Source of the DNA: an uncultured Prochlorococcus sp.
GTDB lineage: Bacteria > Cyanobacteriota > Cyanobacteriia > PCC-6307 > Cyanobiaceae
NCBI GenBank assembly: GCA_902564235.1
Contig: CACFAG010000008.1
Span: 1 to 49,205 of the forward strand
Direction of reading: 5' to 3'
DNA: 49,205 bases
Shown: positions 8,600 through 16,738 of the stretch, in pieces
Layout: each line of letters begins with the position of its first letter
Position numbering within the stretch: the stretch's first letter is position 1
The notes under the pieces: model-generated
The model's database searches: none
What the model was told of the DNA's origin: nothing
The model's input: the letters and a program-made list of their open reading frames with translations, nothing else
Position numbers and translations under genes: made by a program

Positions 8600-9655
8600 T
8601 TACCAGGGATCATCAATTTCAAACTTTTCTGATTTTTTATTATCTTGAACTAAATCTTGTTCATCTAGTGGTTCAATATCTAAAGTTTCACTTGCATTTT
8701 GAATTGGTCTTTTCGAAGCTAATTTAGTAGTTGATTGTTTCTTTTGCTTAAAATCAATATTATTTTTTTCATCTTTTAGGTTAACACTATTTTGATTCTC
8801 GATCTGATCAGCATAATCATTATCCATATATAGCTTTTTTCTGTTATTTATTGCCTCTGAAGAACCATTTATTTCAACATATTCAAGTTCATCTTCTCGT
8901 TCATATTCATAATCACCTTCATAATCGTCTTGTTCAACAACTTCTTCATATTCTTCGACCAGACTGTTTTGCTGTTCTGACTCAGAACCTGAAAGTAACT
9001 GATTCTCAACAGGTACAAGATTTGCTGAGTATCCATTTGCTTCCCTTTCATCCCATGAAGAACCCCCTACTCCAAGTTTCTCAAGTATTCCACTACTTAA
9101 TTGCTTCAATTTCTCTTCAGCACCTTCATAAACAATAATCCTATCGGTACCACTACTTACAATCTCCTCAACAGGTATTTCCCAAGTACTCAAAACTCCC
9201 TCACCTAAAAGCGGAACACCAACAGCACCTATCACAAGAGATATCAAATCCCCAGTCTCAATATCAAAAGAAAAGCCAATAACTCTTCCTAAAAGTTGTC
9301 CAGATTCTGTAATCACTTGACAATTAATTACCTTCCCATATCTTTCTGGAGAAAAACTTTCACTCAAAGAATCTAGAGAGTCAACTAATATGACATCTCC
9401 AACTTGCTTTATACTTTCTAAAGGCATCCATTTTGGCAACCCTGGTAAAAACCTTGTAAGTGGATTATCTCTTAGTCCCAAAGCGACAACCTCTCTTCTA
9501 TCGATATCAACAACAACTTCACCAACTACGCCTAGACGTCTACCAGTATCAGTAGTTATAACTTGTGTTCCCATTAATTCTGACCTTAACCATAAACGTT
9601 CGCTAGGAACCGAGTTAGGGAGATTCTTATTAGAAGATGTGTTAGACAAAGTCAT
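8600..9655 (-). CDS. PRC-barrel protein with acidic C-terminal tail
   Basis: A 351-aa protein with two PRC-barrel domains. The first is about 20-90 (RSELMGTQVITTDTGRRLG...VVVDIDRREVVALGL), the second about 105-185 (GKVINCQVITESGQLLGRVIGFSFDIETGDLISL). Residues ~200-351 form a Glu/Asp/Asn/Gln-rich low-complexity tail. PRC-barrels are small beta domains found in photosynthetic reaction centre H subunits and in RNA-processing (RimM) or cell-division proteins; the role here is unknown. It follows smc by 44 bp on the same strand and is probably co-transcribed. Its stop lies 3 bp from the convergent LpxB-like gene. Confidence 0.85.
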   Translation of the reverse strand: MTLSNTSSNKNLPNSVPSERLWLRSELMGTQVITTDTGRRLGVVGEVVVDIDRREVVALGLRDNPLTRFLPGLPKWMPLESIKQVGDVILVDSLDSLSESFSPERYGKVINCQVITESGQLLGRVIGFSFDIETGDLISLVIGAVGVPLLGEGVLSTWEIPVEEIVSSGTDRIIVYEGAEEKLKQLSSGILEKLGVGGSSWDEREANGYSANLVPVENQLLSGSESEQQNSLVEEYEEVVEQDDYEGDYEYEREDELEYVEINGSSEAINNRKKLYMDNDYADQIENQNSVNLKDEKNNIDFKQKKQSTTKLASKRPIQNASETLDIEPLDEQDLVQDNKKSEKFEIDDPW

Positions 9656-9699
9656 AAATCTTTTCTATCATTCTGACGTATAAATTTGAAAAAGTGTGT

Positions 9700-12600
9700 T
9701 TATGCAGCATTTGGTAACCCAAGAACTTGAGTATTAGCACCTCTAGCTTGCGCAACCCCAATTGTTCGTTCAGATGCACTAATCATAGGCCTTCTATGAC
9801 TTACGACTATAAATTGAGCATTTGATGACTGATTAGATATTAATTTAGACAATCTTTCAACATTTATACCATCTAGGAAACTATCAACCTCATCTAATGC
9901 ATAAAAAGGTGAAGGTCTATATTTTTGCAAAGCAAATAAAAAACTTAAAGCAGTTAATGATTTCTCACCACCTGACATAGAGGCTAATCTTCTGACATTT
10001 TTCCCCTTAGGATGAGCCACTAAAGTTAATCCTCCTTCTAGAGGAGAATTTGGATTTTCAAGTTGAAGAAAACCATCTCCATCAGATAAATTTGCGAAAA
10101 TTTCTCTAAAGTGTTTATCAACTTCTGTAAATGCTTGCATAAAAGCTTCCTGACGCATCGTAGATACAGTTTCTATTCTCAGCAATAATTCAGATCTTTC
10201 ATTAGATAGAATTTCTAATTTTTCTCGCAAACCATTTAATCTCTCAATTAATTCTTCTAATTCATCAAGAGCTAACATATTGACGGGTTCTAAGCTTTGT
10301 AATTTTGCATTAATGATCGAGATTTCTGATTGCAAAGATTCAAGACTTTTCCCTTCATATTCTCCAAACTGCGGAGAAGGATTAGGTAGATTTTTTTTAT
10401 AATTTTCTAATTTTATTTTCTCGCTCCTCATCTCTTCTTTAATTGAATGTATATCCCTTTCAAGATATTCAAGCTTCAAAAGATAGTTATTATATTCTTG
10501 CCTTTTATTTGAAATTGAAGAGTTTAATTCGTCTCTTTTCCTTCTCAATACACCTAAGTCCTTCTCTAGAGAATTTTTTTTGATATTGAGATTTAAAAGG
10601 TCTTTTTTAAATTTATCTCTTTTTTCTATCCATTCACTATGAGCACTTGCGAGTTGTTTAATGGATTCCTGCAAGTTTTTTTCTTCTAGTAAAGTAATTT
10701 TTAATGAATTATTGATACGCTCTTTATTTAAAGCAAATTGATTCTTTTTATCTAGTAATGTATCTCTCTCATTAATAAGTATTTCAAGATTTTTATCAAG
10801 ATTATTAAAATCATTATTAAAAGCTATTAATGATGATTTTTGATTTTTTTCATAATTAGCTTTTTGAATGGTTTGTAATTGATCAGACTTATCATAATAA
10901 GGCTTCAATTCATTTTTTAAATGATCTAACTCCTTAACTAATAAATTGTTGGCAGTATCAAGTTTATTTAATCTAGATTTACAATCCTCAATTCTTTGCG
11001 AGACAGCCTTGAGAGAATCTTGATTTACTTCGATTTCTTTACTAAATGAGGCACAATCTTCGATTATTTGACTACGGTGAGAATGCAATTTAGTTAGTCT
11101 ATTATTTTTCATGATCAAATCATTATTTGACTCTTTTAAAGCTTCTTCGATAACCAATAATCTTTCTTTTAAAGGACTAGAATCATCAATATCATGATTA
11201 ATTCCAAATCTATAAGCCAAATCTTTATTTAACTTACTGCCTCCTGTAATAGCACCACTTGCTTCTAACAATTCACCACCTAAGGTAACCAACCTATTTT
11301 TTTGTTTAGATAATCTAGCTGAGGATAAGTCTGAAAAAACCAAAGTATCTCCAAAAACATATTGAAAGACATCTGAATAGACAGCATCAAAAGAAATTAA
11401 ATTAATAGCTTTATCAATAAATCCTATCTCCCTGTTATTTTCAAATCTTGAAATTGCATAATTCTTTTTTTGACTTTTTATTCTATTTAAAGGTAAAAAA
11501 GTTAATCTTCCCGCTTTCTTCTTTTTAAGTATTTCAATTGATCTAGCGGCAATTTGATCATTGTCAACAACAATTTGTCCTAGTCTATTTCCCGCGGCAA
11601 TTTCTAATGCATATCTATTTTTCTCACTAACCTCTCCAAGTTGAGCTACATAACCATGTATACCCTCTAACCCTGCTTCTAAGAGGATTCTGAGAGCATA
11701 TGAACCTCTAGATTCATTTAAAGCTTCCTTTCTGCTTTCAAATCTAGATAAATCCTTTTCAAGCCTTAATTGTTCATTGTTTAGCCTTAATTTAGTTTTA
11801 ATTAATAAATCAATTTCATTTTTTAAAGTATTAATTTCTGAGCTATTACTTGTCAAGTTTTTATTCTTTATATCGGATGTCTCTTTTCTTCTTTGATTTC
11901 CCGCAACAAGTTTCTGCTTTTCTAGCTCTAATGCATCTATTTGAGAGGATATCTCATCTTTTTGAATATTGTTTTGAATAGTTTCTTCTTCAACTTTTCT
12001 TTTTTTTATTTCCAAAGGATTAATTTTATTTTTTATAGTTTCAATCTCAGCATTTAATTTAATACTTTGTTTTGAGAATTCTCCAGATTCTCCAGCCGCA
12101 TCAGAAAGTTTTTTTCTGGATAATTTATGTTTTAAGGTAAGTTCATCAATTTGAAAGTTCAATTGATTTAGAAAATTATCATCAAAATTTTCTTGTCTCA
12201 TCTTTTCTGACTCTATATTCCTCTTAGAAATTGCAATTTCATCTCTCTGCTTTTGTAATTTATTACCCTCTTCTTTATTCAAGCCTGATATCCTATCAAG
12301 CTCTCTCAAGCTAGAATTAATACTTCCAATATCGGAATTCACTTTTATTAATTTATCCTCTCCTTTATCCTTAAGCTCATCAACAAGTATTTTCAAAGAA
12401 TTTTCTAAGATTGATATTTCTTTATTAATAGATTCCTTTTGTTTGTTAAATAATATTTTATTTTTTTCAATTTCAGCTTCTTTTTTTTCTATAGATTCAA
12501 CATGCTTAACTTGTTTTTCAAAAATGAGAACTTTCTCTAATTCCATTATTTGAAGTAGTTTTGCCTTTAACTCTTTATATCGCTTTGCTTTTTCACATTC

Positions 12601-13284
12601 TTTTTCAAGCTTATTTTTACTAGATTGCAACTCATTTTCTAAAATTTCACATCTTTCTTGTCTTTCAAAAACGTCATTTAATTTTTCATTAGTTTGTTCT
12701 ATTCTTGTATCAAAAAGTGCAACTCCTGCTAATTCATCAATAAGATTTCTCCTCTCCTTATTATTCATTGATACTATTCTTGTCACATCACCTTGCATAA
12801 CAACATTGCTACCCTCAGGATCGACACTAATATCTCTTAATATTCTCTGTATTTGTTGCAAGGTACATATTTTTCCATCAGAAGTATAAGTAGAAGCATA
12901 AGACCCACCAGGCATAAGCCTTAATTTTCTTGAAACTACCCATTCTTTTTGACCTTTATTAAGGGAAATTTCTTCTTCTTCTAGTTCCAAGGGCGGAAGG
13001 TCCTCTCTGGGAGACCAATCTTGAATATTAAATTTTACCGATACAGATGTTTCGGATGACTTACCCTCTTTAACTTTGGAGTTATTTATTAGATCTGGTA
13101 ATCTTTCTGCCCTCATCCCTCTACTATTAGCTAGGCCTAAACAGAATAAAATTCCATCTAAAATATTACTTTTCCCAGAACCGTTAGGCCCCGTAACCAC
13201 TGTAAAACCATCTTCAAGAGGAATTTTTACACTTCCCCCAAAAGATTTAAAATTTTCAAACTCGACCTGATTGATATGTACCAA
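9700..13284 (-). CDS. smc: Chromosome segregation ATPase SMC
   Basis: A 1194-aa condensin subunit that folds chromosomal DNA. The N-terminal head has Walker A GPNGSGKSN (32-40). Long coiled coils flank a hinge near the middle (GYVAQLGEVSEKNRYALEIAAG through GGELLEASGAITGGSKL). The C-terminal head has the ABC signature MSGGEKSLTALSFLFA and Walker B PFYALDEVD followed by SFLDG. The length is normal for bacterial SMC. In the signature, MSGGEKS replaces the usual LSGGEKA. No scpA or scpB is nearby. The PRC-barrel gene follows on the same strand. Confidence 0.97.
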   Translation of the reverse strand: MVHINQVEFENFKSFGGSVKIPLEDGFTVVTGPNGSGKSNILDGILFCLGLANSRGMRAERLPDLINNSKVKEGKSSETSVSVKFNIQDWSPREDLPPLELEEEEISLNKGQKEWVVSRKLRLMPGGSYASTYTSDGKICTLQQIQRILRDISVDPEGSNVVMQGDVTRIVSMNNKERRNLIDELAGVALFDTRIEQTNEKLNDVFERQERCEILENELQSSKNKLEKECEKAKRYKELKAKLLQIMELEKVLIFEKQVKHVESIEKKEAEIEKNKILFNKQKESINKEISILENSLKILVDELKDKGEDKLIKVNSDIGSINSSLRELDRISGLNKEEGNKLQKQRDEIAISKRNIESEKMRQENFDDNFLNQLNFQIDELTLKHKLSRKKLSDAAGESGEFSKQSIKLNAEIETIKNKINPLEIKKRKVEEETIQNNIQKDEISSQIDALELEKQKLVAGNQRRKETSDIKNKNLTSNSSEINTLKNEIDLLIKTKLRLNNEQLRLEKDLSRFESRKEALNESRGSYALRILLEAGLEGIHGYVAQLGEVSEKNRYALEIAAGNRLGQIVVDNDQIAARSIEILKKKKAGRLTFLPLNRIKSQKKNYAISRFENNREIGFIDKAINLISFDAVYSDVFQYVFGDTLVFSDLSSARLSKQKNRLVTLGGELLEASGAITGGSKLNKDLAYRFGINHDIDDSSPLKERLLVIEEALKESNNDLIMKNNRLTKLHSHRSQIIEDCASFSKEIEVNQDSLKAVSQRIEDCKSRLNKLDTANNLLVKELDHLKNELKPYYDKSDQLQTIQKANYEKNQKSSLIAFNNDFNNLDKNLEILINERDTLLDKKNQFALNKERINNSLKITLLEEKNLQESIKQLASAHSEWIEKRDKFKKDLLNLNIKKNSLEKDLGVLRRKRDELNSSISNKRQEYNNYLLKLEYLERDIHSIKEEMRSEKIKLENYKKNLPNPSPQFGEYEGKSLESLQSEISIINAKLQSLEPVNMLALDELEELIERLNGLREKLEILSNERSELLLRIETVSTMRQEAFMQAFTEVDKHFREIFANLSDGDGFLQLENPNSPLEGGLTLVAHPKGKNVRRLASMSGGEKSLTALSFLFALQKYRPSPFYALDEVDSFLDGINVERLSKLISNQSSNAQFIVVSHRRPMISASERTIGVAQARGANTQVLGLPNAA

Positions 13285-13366
13285 TCTAAAGTCTCAATAG
13301 CTAAATAAGAATAACTAATTTGCAAAAATTCTCAATAGAAATATTACGTTTATTTATAAATGAATA

Positions 13367-13729
13367 TTAATAATGTTTACTCAATTTACAAAAATTACCC
13401 GAAATCTCAAACAAACCATAAAGAAGTTCACCATCCAAAATGAATCTATAATTTTCATAGTCCAATTTATCAGAAACGCTTTTAAATATTCCATGATCGA
13501 TTCTTTTTACAATCCCTCTATTATCAGAAAGTTCATGTTCTAACCTTGCTAGCCATACAAGTCTATGATTTGGCTGCTTAGAAATTTCTATAGAAGCTTG
13601 ATTTAATAAAGGTATTTTTGAAAATTTCCAAGTTAAACAATCTATGCCATTTTCAACAAGAAAATCGTAATGAATATCAAAAGAGTTTGCAGAATAAATT
13701 TTATGTTCAAGCAAAACCCATTTATTCAT
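13367..13729 (-). CDS. Stand-alone LigD 3'-phosphoesterase-like microprotein
   Basis: A 120-aa protein that reads like a divergent copy of the phosphoesterase domain of bacterial NHEJ ligase D. It has LLEHKI with His9, HYDFLVENG with His20, Tyr21 and Asp22, then TWKFSKIP in the position of KSWAVPKGP, His55 (PNHRLVW), an RGIVKRIDHG turn and a C-terminal LDGELLYGLFEIS matching the domain's last strands. The Arg normally two residues after the HYD Asp is Leu24. LigD PE trims ribonucleotides and 3'-phosphates at DNA ends. Activity here is unproven and no Ku or ligase gene is present in the window. Confidence 0.5.
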   Translation of the reverse strand: MNKWVLLEHKIYSANSFDIHYDFLVENGIDCLTWKFSKIPLLNQASIEISKQPNHRLVWLARLEHELSDNRGIVKRIDHGIFKSVSDKLDYENYRFILDGELLYGLFEISGNFCKLSKHY

Positions 13730-13812
13730 TATCTTAATGAAAAAGAAATCGAATCTATTGTCAAAACAAAGTGGAGATAAAGATATATTTTCTTAAAAAT
13801 GGTTCCTGTTAT

Positions 13813-13950
13813 TTAATTACTTGCATCAGGAACAAATCTTAAAGCAATGAATAGCAAACTTCCAGCTCCAGCGATAGCTGCTGCTACTAATCCAAAATCT
13901 GTAGGGATTGTGCGAGATGCAAAAATTAATGATGCAAATGTAATATCCAT
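13813..13950 (-). CDS. Single-helix membrane microprotein (45 aa)
   Basis: The reading frame gives a 45-aa protein: MDITFASLIFASRTIPTDF, then a hydrophobic Ala/Gly/Leu-rich helix (about 20-40, GLVAAAIAGAGSLLFIALRF) and the short tail VPDASN. The size and layout resemble small thylakoid subunits of photosystems, NDH-1 or cytochrome b6f, but I cannot match it to a named one. It stands alone in an otherwise gene-free gap of about 400 bp between the LigD-PE-like gene and the YqjD-like gene. The clean start and the strong helix with a polar end argue for a real gene. Confidence 0.65.
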   Translation of the reverse strand: MDITFASLIFASRTIPTDFGLVAAAIAGAGSLLFIALRFVPDASN

Positions 13951-14138
13951 GATGAAATTTAAACTCGTTTAATAAATTCAGTAATAGCTTAACAAAACCT
14001 TCTAACAGAACAGAGTAGATAAATAAAATGTAAATAAACTTTTATATGTTTTTATTTTATATAAATCGCATAAATCTTTAGATAAGGGTTTCAAATTAAG
14101 AAAATAGGGTCTAATCTTAAAATAAATAAAATTAAATA

Positions 14139-14600
14139 ATGGAGACTTACCATCCTCCCAAAGAAGTAGAAGAAAAAGAAGATAACTCTGCACTTCCTGA
14201 AAAAGAAGTTATCTCGGAAAAATGGTTATTGGAAAAAATTGACAGTTTAATACCTTTAATAAAAGAAAAATGGCCTAATATTGCACATCAAACCCTTGAA
14301 GCCACAAAAGGGAGCATTGATGATTTAGTTCAAGTAATAGCTAGCCATAGTGAAACCTCAGTAATTGGAATAAAAAGCCAACTATTTGAAATCATTGATT
14401 CAATAAGAGAAAACAATTCGGAAATATCAGAAAAAATTGAACCTATCGAAAGTCAATTAGAAGAATTATTAGAAGAACTTAACAATACACTTAGACCAAA
14501 AATAGAAAGTCCAATAAGAAAAAAACCACTATTATCTATTGCTATTGCGGCTGGTATTGGTTTACTAATAGGAACTCTCCTAAACAGTGGCAGAAAATAA
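14139..14600 (+). CDS. YqjD/ElaB-like helical protein with C-terminal membrane anchor
   Basis: A 153-aa protein. After an acidic N-terminus there is a long amphipathic helical region (about 28-120, IPLIKEKWPNIAHQTLEATKGSIDDLVQVI...), a basic stretch SPIRKKP, and one C-terminal hydrophobic helix with glycines (about 131-148, SIAIAAGIGLLIGTLL) ending in RK. This is the general plan of the DUF883 (YqjD/ElaB) ribosome- or membrane-associated proteins, although overall similarity is only architectural. The next gene is YqjE-like and overlaps it by 14 bp when its GTG start is used, which supports the comparison with the yqjD-yqjE pair. Confidence 0.65.
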   Translation: METYHPPKEVEEKEDNSALPEKEVISEKWLLEKIDSLIPLIKEKWPNIAHQTLEATKGSIDDLVQVIASHSETSVIGIKSQLFEIIDSIRENNSEISEKIEPIESQLEELLEELNNTLRPKIESPIRKKPLLSIAIAAGIGLLIGTLLNSGRK

Positions 14601-14988
14601 TATGGAAAAACCAAAAAATAAAAACTTTGCAAGTACAGCCTCTAGAATTTCAGCCATCGCAAGTTCAGTGATGGATTTGCACGTAAGAATAGCTCTTCAA
14701 GAAGTAGATAGAGAAAAAAGAAGATTAATTAGTGGTGGAATATTTTTGGCAATTGGCAGCACATTATTATTATTTGTACTAATTTGCCTCCATATTATTT
14801 TTTATCTTTTTCTAACGAAATTTAATAACTGGAATATTGAATATAATTTATTACTAATAATATTTATCGATTTATTTCTTGCAGGTTTAAGTTTGAAGCT
14901 TGGAGGTAAATTAGCCAAAGGACCTTATCTTCCTCAAACATTAGAGGGTTTAGGCAAGACAACAAAGGCCGTTTTAGGCAAAAAATAA
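14587..14988 (+). CDS. Phage-holin-superfamily / YqjE-like membrane protein
   Basis: A 133-aa protein with two strong hydrophobic helices (about 49-75 and 86-103) after an amphipathic N-terminus reading ASRISAIASSVMDLHVRIALQEVDREKRRLISG. This matches the DUF1469/YqjE layout. Two starts are possible: GTG at 14587, overlapping the upstream gene, or ATG at 14602, two bases after its stop. The ATG would remove five residues and is at least as likely. It is translationally coupled to the YqjD-like gene. The function is unknown, probably an envelope or stress role. It converges on the methyltransferase gene with 1 bp between stops. Confidence 0.72.
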   Translation: MAENNMEKPKNKNFASTASRISAIASSVMDLHVRIALQEVDREKRRLISGGIFLAIGSTLLLFVLICLHIIFYLFLTKFNNWNIEYNLLLIIFIDLFLAGLSLKLGGKLAKGPYLPQTLEGLGKTTKAVLGKK

Positions 14989-14989
14989 A

Positions 14990-16114
14990 TTACCTTATTA
15001 AATACTGTATCCATCTACAATCTATTCCCCCATTGCTAACGGGAATTTTCAATGAAGATTTCATTTTCAAATATTTTGTTAGTTTTGGATTTCCACTTAG
15101 CAGCCAAAATTCCCAACCTGAAAAATTATTCTTTAGGAAGATTCCCATTTGTTCATATAAAGAAATCAATTCATTTTCATCGCCTAATTTTTTGCCGTAT
15201 GGAGGATTACACAGAATGATCCCTTGTGAACATTTTAATTGGAGTTCTAAAAAATCATTATTTATAAGTTCAATATAATTTTCGAGTCCAGCCAATGATA
15301 TATTTACTTTCGCCTCTTCAAAAACCTTTTTATTAATTTCACAGCCTATTATTTTTGGTAATTTTTCATAATTTATAATTTTATTTTTTGCCTTATTTTT
15401 TTCATTGAGATAAATATCCCTCCTAAAGTCCAACCAATTCTCAAAAAGATATACTTGATCAAGATTTATGGGAACTTCAAGAAATTGGTTCACTGCCTCA
15501 ATTAAAAAAGTTCCTGAGCCGCACATAAAATCAATTAAAGGAACTTTGCCATTCCATTGAGTCATATTTATCAATCCAGAAGCTAAATTTTCTTTTAATG
15601 GGGCATTTCCAACTGCGGGTCTATAGCCTCTTTTGTGTAAGCTTTCCACACTGCTTTGGAGACTAATAGTTGCTTTATTATTATTTAAATGAAGATGAAT
15701 GATAAAATCAGGATTTTCTAAAGAAATATTTGATCTTTTATTCCAAACTGCCTTTTGCAAATCAGTTATTGAATTTTTAACTTCAAGAGCAGTGAAATGT
15801 GTATGACTTAAGGAAGATGTTCTACCAGTTACTTGAACATTAAACGTTTTTTTATAGTGCAACCAATTTAACCAATCAAATGAATCTCTAACCCCTTCAT
15901 ATAAAGATTGCTTGTCATAGCAATTAAAACTGGTAATTTCTCTATAAAAACGAAAAGCTAATCTGGAATAAAAATGAACTCTATAAAAAGTTTCAAAATC
16001 ACATTGAAAATTAATAAATCTTTTATAAGTATTAATATTTAAGCCCCCTAAATTTGAAATTTCTTTAGCTAAATATTTCTCTAGTCCCTCTGGAGCTGAT
16101 GCCACTATATTCAT
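14990..16114 (-). CDS. THUMP-domain RNA guanine-N2 methyltransferase (RlmL/Trm14 type)
   Basis: A 374-aa protein. The N-terminal ~155 residues form a THUMP/ferredoxin-like RNA-binding region beginning VASAPEGLEKYLAKEI. It is followed by the UPF0020 Rossmann methyltransferase: GYRPAVGNAPLKENLASGL (about 170-188), SAM motif I DFMCGSGTFLIEA (about 203-215) and catalytic motif IV NPPYGKKLG (about 309-317). This equals the N-terminal half of E. coli RlmL, which makes m2G2445 in 23S rRNA; stand-alone forms are usual in cyanobacteria. The target here is inferred, not shown. The DNA N6-adenine methylase label sometimes given is unlikely because of the THUMP domain. Confidence 0.85.
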   Translation of the reverse strand: MNIVASAPEGLEKYLAKEISNLGGLNINTYKRFINFQCDFETFYRVHFYSRLAFRFYREITSFNCYDKQSLYEGVRDSFDWLNWLHYKKTFNVQVTGRTSSLSHTHFTALEVKNSITDLQKAVWNKRSNISLENPDFIIHLHLNNNKATISLQSSVESLHKRGYRPAVGNAPLKENLASGLINMTQWNGKVPLIDFMCGSGTFLIEAVNQFLEVPINLDQVYLFENWLDFRRDIYLNEKNKAKNKIINYEKLPKIIGCEINKKVFEEAKVNISLAGLENYIELINNDFLELQLKCSQGIILCNPPYGKKLGDENELISLYEQMGIFLKNNFSGWEFWLLSGNPKLTKYLKMKSSLKIPVSNGGIDCRWIQYLIR

Positions 16115-16186
16115 ATAAGATAAAAACTTAAAAAAAACTATTCAATAATCATTTTGCCTGTCAGAATATAAATGTCCAATTGGACT

Positions 16187-16237
16187 AGGTGATCTCAACC
16201 GATGTTTCGGACAGCGGTTCGATTCCGCTCAACTCCA
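16187..16237 (+). ncRNA. ssrA: tmRNA acceptor piece (permuted two-piece tmRNA)
   Basis: The 3' tRNA-like part of tmRNA is encoded upstream of the coding part. The T-arm AGCGG-TTCGATT-CCGCT (16213-16229) is followed by CAACTCC (16230-16236), which pairs with GGGGTTG at 16244-16250, and discriminator A at 16237. The 5' end is approximate; a 12-bp palindrome at 16174-16185 lies just upstream and could be part of the piece. Permuted two-piece tmRNAs are known in this cyanobacterial lineage. Confidence 0.85.
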
Positions 16238-16243
16238 CTATTT

Positions 16244-16414
16244 GGGGTTGTAATGGTTTCGACGGGGCATAAGGAAGGTGACTGAAGCCGGCTCGGTTAG
16301 AGCAAAAACACAAATGCTAACAAAATCGTTAGTTTCTCCCGTCAAACAGCACCAGTTGCTGCTTGATCCTTAAGGAGATGGGGTCATATCAGCCTTATCA
16401 ACCAAATGATCCGC
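16244..16414 (+). ncRNA. ssrA: tmRNA coding piece (permuted two-piece tmRNA)
   Basis: The mature 5' end GGGGTTG (16244) leads into the conserved TGGTTTCGACGGGG segment, pseudoknot-forming sequence, and the tag reading frame GCT AAC AAA ... TGA (16316-16366), giving ANKIVSFSRQTAPVAA. The tag ends in the hydrophobic VAA degron used to direct trans-translated proteins to proteases. Only six bases (16238-16243) separate the two pieces and would be removed in processing. The 3' end is estimated from the hairpin that follows. Confidence 0.92.
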
Positions 16415-16440
16415 GGAGTCTGGAAGGACTCCACTTTTCT
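16415..16440 (+). terminator. Probable terminator of ssrA
   Basis: GGAGTC (16415-16420) pairs with GACTCC (16427-16432) around TGGAAG, followed by ACTTTTCT. It sits just after the tmRNA coding piece. It may double as the 3' hairpin of the RNA, so the precise end of transcription is uncertain. Confidence 0.5.
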
Positions 16441-16591
16441 AAATAAAAAAGTTGTAGTATATAACTCATTAGTGTGTAAATATTGCTGCAGTTGCTTGTA
16501 TTAAAAAAAAAATTTTTCATTTTATGAGTATAAATACCGAGAAGATTGATTGAAAATTAATTTATTTTATTAGAAACCTAAATCTTGCAAA

Positions 16592-16729
16592 ATGGAACCT
16601 AATAAAAAGCTAGATGACTTGATAATAAATCTGAAACCTAAAGTTATTAGATTCACTGGCGAAAAATTTCCCACTGAACTATGGAATAATAGTTTTCATA
16701 TAAAAAAAAATAAAAAGATATCTATCTAA
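16592..16729 (+). CDS. Possible 45-aa basic small protein
   Basis: An open frame of 45 codons downstream of ssrA, starting at ATG 16592 and ending TAA 16727-16729: MEPNKKLDDLIINLKPKVIRF and onward, ending KKNKKISI. It is lysine-rich and has no recognisable domain. It fills the space between ssrA and the convergent aldo/keto reductase gene. Such small genes are common in these compact genomes, but no Shine-Dalgarno site or other support is seen, so it may be chance. Confidence 0.35.
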   Translation: MEPNKKLDDLIINLKPKVIRFTGEKFPTELWNNSFHIKKNKKISI

Positions 16730-16738
16730 AAAATTTAA

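Noticed and set aside
8851..9138. Plus-strand 95-codon frame opposite the PRC-barrel gene tail
   Set aside because: It is the complement of the low-complexity acidic tail of a well-supported gene; its His/Leu-rich composition is an artefact.
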